Source: a virus
Virus record (IMG/VR): IMGVR_UViG_3300020596_000100
Coordinates: 1 to 25,483 of that record
DNA length: 25,483 nucleotides
Direction: 5' to 3' (one strand)
This document shows, piece by piece, positions 18,732 to 25,483 of the stretch (the first letter of the stretch is position 1; every line of letters starts with the position of its first letter). The notes beneath the pieces were generated by a model that worked only from the letters and a program-made list of their open reading frames with translations, had not been told where the DNA came from and ran no database searches. The position numbers and the translations under genes were made by a program.

Positions 18732-18875
18732 TCACTGACTAAGCGTGTCTCGTAAATGTTCAACCAATTTCAAATACTCAGTCAACTCTACACTTTGGCT
18801 ATCATCGCCGTTTTCTTTTACGTCTAAACTCCAATTGCGATATAAAAGACGTTTATTTCTAATACGATAAAACAT
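18732..18875 (-). CDS. 47-aa hypothetical protein, opposite to its neighbours
   Basis: Encodes a basic N-terminus (MFYRIRNKRLLYRNW), an acidic middle (ENGDDSQS) and a C-terminal helix. A promoter lies just upstream on the same strand. Tyr12 and the aromatic N-terminus faintly recall the microprotein family, but Leu4 and the C-terminal motif are absent. It is the only minus-strand gene right of 17 kb; it could be a regulator expressed against the late genes. No clear Shine-Dalgarno. Confidence 0.5.
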   Translation of the reverse strand: MFYRIRNKRLLYRNWSLDVKENGDDSQSVELTEYLKLVEHLRDTLSQ

Positions 18876-18898
18876 ATATGTTTAGCCGTATTACTAAT

Positions 18899-18927
18899 AT
18901 GTTACAATAGAACCTATTAATTGTCAA
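18899..18927 (-). promoter_or_regulatory. Sigma70-type promoter for the 47-aa gene
   Basis: Minus strand TTGACA (18927-18922), 17-bp spacer, TAACAT (18904-18899). The leader to ATG 18875 would be about 17 nt. Confidence 0.65.
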
Positions 18928-18934
18928 CTAGTAT

Positions 18935-19026
18935 TTATAATATATTGATTTAATTAGCCTTTAATAACATTATAATAACATTATAATATATTGATTTAAT
19001 TAGCCTTTAATAACATTATAATAATT
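18935..19026. repeat. 46-bp AT-rich tandem duplication
   Basis: Two units (from 18935 and from 18981) starting TTATAATATATTGATTTAAT and containing AGCCTTTAATAACATTATAA. The remaining stretch to 19222 is AT-rich and without a gene I can support. Confidence 0.88.
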
Positions 19027-19222
19027 ATAAATAAATAGTAAGAATTATAATAAGTATTATATAAAGAGTATTAGTTTAGGTTAGCACCTTCAACTTAAAA
19101 CACATATTTGAGTGATCATCCTACTAAGAACCTTTATATTAAAATAAGCTTATTCCACACACTACCATGGAGCAGCTTGCCCCTTTAGTTAACTTAATTG
19201 AAACCACCAAGGAGATAATTCA

Positions 19223-19468
19223 ATGTCTGAACAACCTGTTATTTATAACGAACAAGAACAAAAACAACTTCAACAACTAGATGCTCAAGTACAAGGATTT
19301 GCTAATTTTAAAAATGCTACCCTTCGTTCACTACACTCTGGCCAAGACGCTAAAATAGTTGCAGATTTAGTACAATTCTTACATGAAATTGGCTCACAAG
19401 CTGTTAAACAAGCTGAGACAATTAAAGCCGCTGCCGAAGCTAGAGCTAACGCTCCTAAAGCTGAATAA
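19223..19468 (+). CDS. 81-aa helical hypothetical protein
   Basis: A Gln-, Ala- and Glu-rich protein, almost wholly helical, with QLQQLDAQVQGFANFKNAT and a terminal Ala/Glu-rich helix. AAGGAG 8 nt before the ATG is a strong ribosome site. It is the first gene of the late rightward unit. Possibly a small virion or scaffold component; no family recognised. Confidence 0.75.
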   Translation: MSEQPVIYNEQEQKQLQQLDAQVQGFANFKNATLRSLHSGQDAKIVADLVQFLHEIGSQAVKQAETIKAAAEARANAPKAE

Positions 19469-19513
19469 TAAATTCATTTTTCCCTCTGTTGTTAATAGAA
19501 AGAAAATAAACTT

Positions 19514-19759
19514 ATGGTATTTAAACCAAAACAAAAAGCAGCTAAACCGGAAACAATTAAAGAAGAAACTATTAAGTCTGATTCTCCTATCCATAAAGCT
19601 TTTTATATTGAAAAAGAAAACGGCTCATGGAATCTAGTAATAGCTGATATTCAAGACGATAAGATTATTAGTAAAAAAGTTAAAGTATGTGATAACAAAG
19701 CTTTGTCGTTAGAAAACTTTAAGATACGGTTTGCGGAAACTTATTACTTTGGTCAATAA
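19514..19759 (+). CDS. 81-aa hypothetical protein
   Basis: A Lys-rich flexible N-terminus (MVFKPKQKAAKPETIKEE) followed by a small beta domain, HKAFYIEKENGSWNLVIAD and KVKVCDNKAL, ending FAETYYFGQ. Weak ribosome site (AGAAAG). Not recognised; it lies one base before the next gene. Confidence 0.7.
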   Translation: MVFKPKQKAAKPETIKEETIKSDSPIHKAFYIEKENGSWNLVIADIQDDKIISKKVKVCDNKALSLENFKIRFAETYYFGQ

Positions 19760-19760
19760 T

Positions 19761-20111
19761 ATGATTCATAAACTAAAAGAAATTGAATTAAAAAAACAAC
19801 TACTAAAAATAGGTAGATTCTTTCGTGTAGTAGATGAATCAGAACCTGTACTTTCTATTACTAATACTGCTGTACTTGTAGTGTTAGCTAAAGTAACATT
19901 CTCTGCAGAACCTAGTATTGCAGAAATGGGCGGTCTCTTGATAACATTAGCACTCTATTACGGTAAGAAAAGAATTAATAAAGATAAATCTAAATTAAGT
20001 GATGAAAATAAAAAAGCTATTGAAGACGTGACAGCCAAAGTTCAACAAATAGCTGATAAGACATCAGGACTTGCAGCTTCGATTGGTCTACGTAATCCAT
20101 TACAGAAATAA
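19761..20111 (+). CDS. 116-aa membrane protein near the packaging genes
   Basis: Start at 19761 directly after the previous stop (TAATATG); the upstream in-frame ATG at 19731 lies inside that gene. Two hydrophobic segments (about 32-46 and 55-69) are followed by a charged helical tail DKSKLSDENKKAIEDVTAK. Small holins have such topology, and its location just ahead of terminase is a place where holins occur, but the segments are short. Function open. Confidence 0.68.
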   Translation: MIHKLKEIELKKQLLKIGRFFRVVDESEPVLSITNTAVLVVLAKVTFSAEPSIAEMGGLLITLALYYGKKRINKDKSKLSDENKKAIEDVTAKVQQIADKTSGLAASIGLRNPLQK

Positions 20112-20114
20112 TAT

Positions 20115-20357
20115 ATGACCGAAGAAACTAAAAGTAAGATTGAAACTATACTCATTAGTAGCGTTAATCGTTTATATTCTAAAGAAGAATCAATCGGACT
20201 GGAATATGAAGATTTCAAGGTTTTAGAAATTATTTTTAAAATAGTTAAAGATCATTCAGATACCACCTCTCCTATTTCAACACAAGCCCCTTCTTCAACA
20301 GAAGACATTGTAGAATTATTAAAATCTGTAAGGGGATTTACCCCACGTGGAGAATAA
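20115..20357 (+). CDS. 80-aa protein upstream of TerL (possible small terminase)
   Basis: A helical N-terminal part (residues 1-46), a Ser/Thr/Pro-rich linker and a short C-terminal helix with EDIVELLKSVRG. It overlaps TerL by 11 nt. The position fits a small terminase subunit, but at 80 aa it is shorter than usual and no helix-turn-helix is clear. Confidence 0.62.
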   Translation: MTEETKSKIETILISSVNRLYSKEESIGLEYEDFKVLEIIFKIVKDHSDTTSPISTQAPSSTEDIVELLKSVRGFTPRGE

Positions 20358-21828
20358 ACCTACTGTAGACCAGGCCGCCGCTGCTGAAAAACTATGGAGA
20401 CTAGGTTTAGTTTCATGGAAATTTCATAATGCCCAATTAGATATCTATCAGGCTATAAATAAATCCACTGCATCTACATTTGTTATAAATGTTGCCAGAC
20501 AGTCAGGAAAATCTTATATGCTTTCCGGGTATGCAATTGAATTTGCTTTACAACACCCCGGTGCTAAAATATGTTTTCTAGCTCCTACAGCAAAAGCAAT
20601 TAAAAAAATTGTTTTACCTCGTATAAAAGAAATTCTTTCCGATTGTCCAAGAGATCTTCTTCCATCATATAAAGTAAATGATCAAGTATATAAATTTAAA
20701 AATGGATCAGAAGTACACCTAGCCGGAACGGACGCAGAACGTGCAGAAAACCTCAGAGGACAAGTATTTCATTTAGTTATATGCGATGAAGCTGGGTTTA
20801 TGAATAAACTAGATTACGTTGTATCTAGTATTCTTAGGCCATTAACAGCCACTGTATCGGGAAAAATTATTCTTTCATCAACTCCTCCAGTTTCACCTTC
20901 TCATCCATTTAAAAAAATATTTGTAGAACAGGCCATCAAAACTGGAAATTATATTAAAAAAACAGTACATGATAATCCTTTAATTTCTGATAAAATTAAA
21001 CAACAATACATGCAAGAATCTGGTGGAGAAGACAGCGTAGCCTGGAGAAGAGAATATTTAGCTGAATTTATTATTGATGAAAATGAAGCAGTTATTCCAG
21101 AAGCTAATGAAAAGAAAGTTGAAAGTCTTATTAAAAAAGTTATACCTAACGGGCATAACATATCAGGTGAACATGAAATAATGGAACCTATGTTCTATGA
21201 TGCATATACGGTAGCTGACCTTGGATATACGGATAACACAGGTATTCTATTTGGATACTGGGATTTCAACCGTGCTACATTAGTTATACAAGATGAAGCT
21301 CTTTTTAACAAACCTAATACACAAACAATTTCTAATATAATTGTTCAAAAAGAAGGCGCCCTATGGGGCCAAAAAAAGCCATATCTTAGGTTTTGTGATG
21401 GAGACCCAATTACTATTAGTGATTTAAATTCAGCCCATCAATTGGCTTTTAGTCAAACTCGTAATGATGAATTAGAAGCTTCAGTTAACTCTGTACGTCT
21501 TTTTATACAAGATAATAAAATTAATATAGATCCAAGGTGTACAAATCTAATTCTTCAATTAAAATCAGCCATCTGGGATAGCAGTCGTAGAAAATTCGCT
21601 AGATCAGGAGATCATGGTCATTTTGACTTAATTGCTGCATTGATATACATGGTTCGTAATATCCGTAGAGCACGCAACCCTAACCCAACTGGATACGGAA
21701 CTAGTATTGATAATATGTACCTTCCTCCTGATAATTTTGTTGCAAAAGATAATAGTAACTTACAAAAATTAGTATCAGAGCCAATGAAAAAATATTTCCC
21801 AGGACATTCAGGAAATGATAAGGGTTAA
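20347..21828 (+). CDS. Terminase large subunit (TerL)
   Basis: A 493-aa DNA-packaging motor. ATPase: Walker A VARQSGKS (49-56), Walker B LVICDE (143-148), coupling motif IILSSTPP (about 174-181). RNase H-like nuclease: Asp291 in VADLGYTD, acidic RFCDGDP, and Asp in GHFDLIAAL near the C-terminus. Translation starts at GTG 20347, with AGGGG upstream, overlapping the previous gene. It cleaves concatemers and pumps DNA into the prohead through the portal, the next gene. Confidence 0.95.
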   Translation: MENKPTVDQAAAAEKLWRLGLVSWKFHNAQLDIYQAINKSTASTFVINVARQSGKSYMLSGYAIEFALQHPGAKICFLAPTAKAIKKIVLPRIKEILSDCPRDLLPSYKVNDQVYKFKNGSEVHLAGTDAERAENLRGQVFHLVICDEAGFMNKLDYVVSSILRPLTATVSGKIILSSTPPVSPSHPFKKIFVEQAIKTGNYIKKTVHDNPLISDKIKQQYMQESGGEDSVAWRREYLAEFIIDENEAVIPEANEKKVESLIKKVIPNGHNISGEHEIMEPMFYDAYTVADLGYTDNTGILFGYWDFNRATLVIQDEALFNKPNTQTISNIIVQKEGALWGQKKPYLRFCDGDPITISDLNSAHQLAFSQTRNDELEASVNSVRLFIQDNKINIDPRCTNLILQLKSAIWDSSRRKFARSGDHGHFDLIAALIYMVRNIRRARNPNPTGYGTSIDNMYLPPDNFVAKDNSNLQKLVSEPMKKYFPGHSGNDKG

Positions 21829-21869
21829 TAAGTAAATTATACCAGTTTTAATCTATAAAGGACGTTTAA

Positions 21870-23879
21870 ATGTCAAATAATTATAATGAATATTTCGCCT
21901 CCCTCCCAGGGCCAGAAATTGCAGCTGAATTAGAAAAACGTCATGACACGTGGTATAACAACATTGGCGCCAGTGGTGTTTATCGTAAGATGCGTAAATC
22001 TTATGCAGCTTATTATGGATACAATACAACAGGCGCTGGACACACTGCATCTGAACAAGTAAAAGCCGGAGAACAAGGCGAACTTACTCTTATAAAAGCT
22101 AATCATTTTCGTAACTTAATTCAACATCTTCTTGTTATGACAACTTCTAGCCGTCCATCTATGGATGCACGTGCTATTAATACTGATTATAGATCTATAG
22201 CTCAAACTGTTCTTGCAAATGGAATTCTCGATTATTACATGAGAGAAAAACGTCTAGAACGTTATTTGAAACAAGCTACTGAATATGCCCTAGTATTTGG
22301 AGAAGGGTATATTCGTTTAGAATGGGATACATCTGAAGGTGATGAATATACAGTGGATCCAGAATCTAATAAAATTACATATACTGGTGATATAAAATAT
22401 ACTATTTTAAATCCACTAGATGTAATTAAAGATGTATTTAAAACAGATGACAATGATAACCAATGGTTGATTGTACGTCATTATAAAAATAGATTCGAAT
22501 TGGCCGCTAAATACCCTGAACTTAAAGATGAAATATTAGCCGCTAAAACAAAAGATGAACTAGATATTAATTTTAATTCTAGATTTATCGTAAGTGGTGA
22601 TTTTCGTTCAGATTTAATCCCTGTATATGAATTTTACCATGAAAAGTCAGATGCCCTACCAAATGGACGTCAAGTTGTTTATGTAAATAAAGAAACGATT
22701 CTTTTTGATGGACCCCTTCCATATAAGCATATCCCTGTGTACAGAATCGCCCCAGGTGAGTACATGGGCACCCCAAATGGATATACTGTCGCTTTTGACC
22801 TAATTGCTCTACAAGAGACATTAGACGGCCTTTATTCGGTAGTGGTAACAAATCAATCTACCTTCGGTGTTCAAAATCTACTTTTACCCCAAGGTCATAA
22901 TATTTCATATAGTTCATTACCAGGCGGCCTTAATGTTATTGAATATGACGCTTCGGTTGGTAAACCAGAGGCCCTTAATTTAACAAAAACTCCACCTGAA
23001 ATCTTTAGTTTTATTGATAAAATTGAATCAGTAATGGAAACTATATCCGGCGTTAACTCTGTATCTAGAGGTAACCCAGAAGCTAATTTACGATCAGGTA
23101 ATGCACTTGCTCTTATTCAATCAATGGCGATCCAATTTAACTCTGGATTACAACAGTCATATGCTCAACTTCTTGAAGATGTGGGCACCGCCACTCTTAC
23201 CACATTAAGAGACTTTGCTGCTACCCCTAGAGTTGCAATGATTGTAGGTAAAAATAATAGATCGTTTATGAAAGAATTTACTGGCAATGATCTTGATAAG
23301 ATCAATCGAGTAGTTGTAGATATGGGTAACCCTTTATCTCGTACAACAGCTGGTAAATTAGAAATGGCCAGTAATCTTTTACAACAAGGCATTATTAAAA
23401 ATGCACAAGATTATATCATGGTAATGAAAACTGGTAATCTTGATATGATGTTAGAAGGCGACGTAAGTGAACTTTCTAATATTAAATCTGAAAATGAAAG
23501 ATTATCAGAAGGTAAACAAGTTATTGTAATTGTAACTGATGAACATGTTACTCATATTAAAGAACATAAATCAGTAATTGCTTCTCCAGATGCAAGAGAA
23601 AATCCAGAAGTAGTTAAAGCTGTATTAGATCATATTCAACAACATATTGAGCAACTAAAAACTGCAGACCCTAACCTTTTAAATATACTAGGTCAGCCTT
23701 CATTAGCCCAACCTCAAGGTGCACCTATGCCTGAAGGCGCTCCAGCTCCCGGAGGTCCCTCATCAGGTGCTGCCCCTATGGACCCTAATAATGCAGCCCC
23801 CCAAGAACCTGGAATGCCAGGATTACCAAAAGATCCTATTACTAATCAACCGCCTAATATACCAGGAGTAAACTCTTAA
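21870..23879 (+). CDS. Portal protein
   Basis: A 669-aa protein directly downstream of TerL. The N-terminal region (HDTWYNNIGASGVYRKMRK) and the central stem and wing region, including DLIALQETLDGLYS and SRGNPEANLRSGNALA, have the portal pattern of tailed phages. The C-terminal 60 residues are Pro/Gly/Ala-rich (QPQGAPMPEGAPAPGG) and probably disordered. AAAGGA before the ATG gives the ribosome site. It forms the dodecameric vertex through which DNA enters. Confidence 0.9.
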   Translation: MSNNYNEYFASLPGPEIAAELEKRHDTWYNNIGASGVYRKMRKSYAAYYGYNTTGAGHTASEQVKAGEQGELTLIKANHFRNLIQHLLVMTTSSRPSMDARAINTDYRSIAQTVLANGILDYYMREKRLERYLKQATEYALVFGEGYIRLEWDTSEGDEYTVDPESNKITYTGDIKYTILNPLDVIKDVFKTDDNDNQWLIVRHYKNRFELAAKYPELKDEILAAKTKDELDINFNSRFIVSGDFRSDLIPVYEFYHEKSDALPNGRQVVYVNKETILFDGPLPYKHIPVYRIAPGEYMGTPNGYTVAFDLIALQETLDGLYSVVVTNQSTFGVQNLLLPQGHNISYSSLPGGLNVIEYDASVGKPEALNLTKTPPEIFSFIDKIESVMETISGVNSVSRGNPEANLRSGNALALIQSMAIQFNSGLQQSYAQLLEDVGTATLTTLRDFAATPRVAMIVGKNNRSFMKEFTGNDLDKINRVVVDMGNPLSRTTAGKLEMASNLLQQGIIKNAQDYIMVMKTGNLDMMLEGDVSELSNIKSENERLSEGKQVIVIVTDEHVTHIKEHKSVIASPDARENPEVVKAVLDHIQQHIEQLKTADPNLLNILGQPSLAQPQGAPMPEGAPAPGGPSSGAAPMDPNNAAPQEPGMPGLPKDPITNQPPNIPGVNS

Positions 23880-23947
23880 TAGTTGTTACCAAATATAATA
23901 TTTAGTAATAATTTAAACTTTAACGGATTATAAAAAAGTAAAAATAT

Positions 23948-24301
23948 ATGTCTTTTGAATCTAAACCTACAGAAATATTACTAGCTTCTGATGTTAATAA
24001 CATGGGAAGTACAGTATTTTGTTTACCAGGTAATATTACAAATGTATCTGGTTATTGTATACAAGCTATTTGGTCCGATGGAAGTCCGGTAGGGATCATG
24101 TCATTACAAGCATGTATTGATAGTACTAGTGATAATTGGTCAGATATTCCTAATAGTAGTTTACCAGTTCCAACTGTAGCAGGTGAAACTAATAATATTT
24201 TTAATGTAAGTAAACATGCTTACTATAATTTTGTAAGATTAAAGTATACCAGAACCAGTGGAAATGGTATTTTAGTAGTTTACATGGTATCAAAGAGTTA
24301 A
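23948..24301 (+). CDS. 117-aa beta-rich virion protein candidate
   Basis: A protein rich in Ser, Asn and Val, without charged helices: LPGNITNVSGYCIQAIWSDG, SLQACIDSTSDNW, FVRLKYTRTSGNG. The pattern suggests a beta-sandwich of a virion decoration or tail component. The ATG lacks a clear Shine-Dalgarno. It follows the portal by 68 nt of AT-rich sequence and the next gene by 1 nt. Confidence 0.7.
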   Translation: MSFESKPTEILLASDVNNMGSTVFCLPGNITNVSGYCIQAIWSDGSPVGIMSLQACIDSTSDNWSDIPNSSLPVPTVAGETNNIFNVSKHAYYNFVRLKYTRTSGNGILVVYMVSKS

Positions 24302-24302
24302 T

Positions 24303-24665
24303 ATGGCATATATTGATATTAATGATACAACCGGCGCTGGCGGGGGAGATGCAACCGCTGCTAATCAACTAGTTGAAATAGCTTTACTTACTAGTATAGA
24401 TAGTAAAGACCCCCCCCTTGGGCAAGCGACAATGGCTAATTCTAAGCCAGTTGTTATTGCTTCAGATCAGTCACCCATTGATATAAAAGTAATTGGAAGT
24501 TTAGTTCCAGAACATTATGATAAAATTGATTTAAGTTATATTGTCTCTGGATTTGGTATAGGTCAAATTGGAGTTGTAGTTTATAAATTATCAGCTACAA
24601 CTATTGCAACTCTTACCTTAACATATAATGCAAGCAGTCAAGTAATAAGTATTGTGAGATCATAA
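24303..24665 (+). CDS. 120-aa virion-associated protein candidate
   Basis: Starts MAYIDINDTTGAGGGDATAA, then a segment with PPLGQATMANSKPVVIASDQ, a pattern often seen in phage structural proteins (the NSxPVVIASDQ motif), and ends in a beta domain LTLTYNASSQVISIV. Its stop overlaps the following ATG by one base (TAATG). Likely a tail or neck accessory protein. Confidence 0.72.
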   Translation: MAYIDINDTTGAGGGDATAANQLVEIALLTSIDSKDPPLGQATMANSKPVVIASDQSPIDIKVIGSLVPEHYDKIDLSYIVSGFGIGQIGVVVYKLSATTIATLTLTYNASSQVISIVRS

Positions 24666-24865
24666 TGGCAGCTACTCCACAAATAGTTTTTAATCCATTC
24701 ACTGGAACCTTTGATTATATAGGATCAAATACAGATGGATTTAGTTGGTATAATATACCAGTTGGAGGTACAGTAACTATTGATAATAATAGAGAAATGG
24801 TTACAACTTCGCCTCAAACAGTTTTAGGTACTTTAACTATATTAGGTAGGAATACGGTGCTTTAA
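24665..24865 (+). CDS. 66-aa small virion-associated protein
   Basis: Begins MAATPQIVFNPFTGTFDYIG, then a beta region GSNTDGFSWYNIPVGGTVTI and QTVLGTLTILGRNTVL. The FNPFTGTFDYIG opening resembles N-terminal segments of phage tail-fibre proteins. It overlaps its neighbours on both sides by one base. It may be a separate subunit of the fibre that follows. Confidence 0.68.
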   Translation: MAATPQIVFNPFTGTFDYIGSNTDGFSWYNIPVGGTVTIDNNREMVTTSPQTVLGTLTILGRNTVL

Positions 24866-25483
24866 TGAGTGAAATTAGATTAAAAGAAGATACAGCACCA
24901 GGTACGCCTCCTGCCGGATTAGTTTCAATTTATGTTAAAACAGACGGTAAACTTTATATTAAAGATGACGCTGGAGTTGAAACTCCGGTAGGTTCTGTAG
25001 AATCAGTAAATGGTTATACAGGTATAGTTGTACTTACTAAAGCTGACATTGGGCTCGGAAATGCAGACAATACTTCTGATGTAAACAAACCAGTATCTAC
25101 TGCACAGGCTGCTGCAGATTCAGCAGTACAGGCATTTTCAATCCAACGAGCTAATCATACAGGTACTCAATTAGCTTCAACAATTTCAGACTTTAATACA
25201 ACAGCAAGAGGACTTCTTTCAGGAACGGCTCCAGTTAATTATAATTCAGGTTCTGGCGCTATATCAATTCCTAAAGCCGATAGCGTAACTAATGGATATT
25301 TAAGTGCCGCAGACTTTGTTATTTTTAGTAGTTCAGCTGGTGGAGATGTAGCTGGACCAGTCAGTTCAACAGATAACGCTATTGCTAGATTCGATTTAAC
25401 AACTGGTAAATTAATACAAAATTCTGTAGTAACTGTCGATGACACTGGAATATTAGCAGGTGCTAGTATTTCTGCTTCTAGTA
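24865..25483 (+). CDS. Tail-fibre protein, N-terminal part (runs off the window)
   Basis: Starts MSEIRLKEDTAPGTPPAG and is open to the window edge, so 206 residues are visible. GNADNTSDVNKPVSTAQ is the widespread phage tail-fibre repeat, and RANHTGTQLASTISDFN is the HTGTQ..STI motif also typical of fibres. GDVAGPVSSTDNAIARFD belongs to the same class. The fibre would recognise the host surface. The receptor-binding C-terminus is outside the window. Confidence 0.88.
   Translation, partial: MSEIRLKEDTAPGTPPAGLVSIYVKTDGKLYIKDDAGVETPVGSVESVNGYTGIVVLTKADIGLGNADNTSDVNKPVSTAQAAADSAVQAFSIQRANHTGTQLASTISDFNTTARGLLSGTAPVNYNSGSGAISIPKADSVTNGYLSAADFVIFSSSAGGDVAGPVSSTDNAIARFDLTTGKLIQNSVVTVDDTGILAGASISASS

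Noticed and set aside
19169-19282. 37-aa plus-strand frame starting at ATG 19169
   Set aside because: It largely overlaps the well-supported 81-aa gene out of frame and has an Asn-rich, unlikely C-terminus.
19383-19637. 84-aa Lys/Leu-rich plus-strand frame
   Set aside because: It lies across two better genes in another frame and has the composition of a frame-shifted AT-rich gene.

Overview
The window is a piece of a large, AT-rich tailed bacteriophage genome. The evidence is a complete terminase large subunit gene followed by a portal gene and the start of a tail-fibre gene on the right, and on the left a dense array of tiny overlapping genes, a UvsW-like helicase, AAA ATPases and a nucleotide phosphohydrolase. 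A phage-encoded lipoprotein, a YfiM-like membrane protein and a PilZ protein point to a Gram-negative host. The PilZ type and two FlbD-like small proteins would fit a Bdellovibrio/Myxococcus-like host, but that is a weak inference.

Layout. (1) 1-9.8 kb, minus strand: HD nucleotidase, a small protein, a SF2 helicase with a mini-intein inside its DEAH box, a metallopeptidase/VWA protein, an hsdM-hsdS cassette, a MoxR-type AAA ATPase and a second AAA ATPase. The hsdMS cassette is higher in GC, is flanked by a perfect 36-bp direct repeat, and sits between the MoxR and VWA genes, which normally work as a pair. (2) 9.8-14.6 kb, minus strand: about 20 very small genes (PilZ, lipoprotein, YfiM-like, many unknown), several with GA-repeat ribosome-binding sites or promoters lying only 6 nt from the start codon. 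(3) 14.6-16.5 kb: no credible genes. It holds microsatellites, a 34-bp tandem array, a heptamer array, and copies of a roughly 65-bp dispersed repeat, and it separates the leftward from the rightward transcription units. (4) 16.5-17.0 kb, minus strand: a cluster of micro-genes. (5) 17.06-18.4 kb, plus strand: a strong promoter, two FlbD-like genes around a tRNA-Asn(GTT), small genes, a probable small RNA and its terminator. (6) 18.4-19.2 kb: tandem repeats and one minus-strand small gene. (7) 19.2 kb to the end, plus strand: small genes, TerL, portal, and virion or tail proteins.

The most novel signal is a family of tiny proteins (about 37-53 aa), too short for usual gene calling. Eight copies are scattered through the window on both strands. 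Nearly all share the N-terminal pattern MxxLxx[Q/H/N]xxxxY and an aromatic W-x-Y-like C-terminal motif. They are fitted between larger genes with 4- or 8-nt start/stop overlaps. Other notable items are the intein in the DEAH motif, the footprint of the hsdMS acquisition, a roughly 95-nt RNA whose hairpin carries a CUCCUU (anti-Shine-Dalgarno) sequence, probable leaderless promoters, and a paired palindromic operator.
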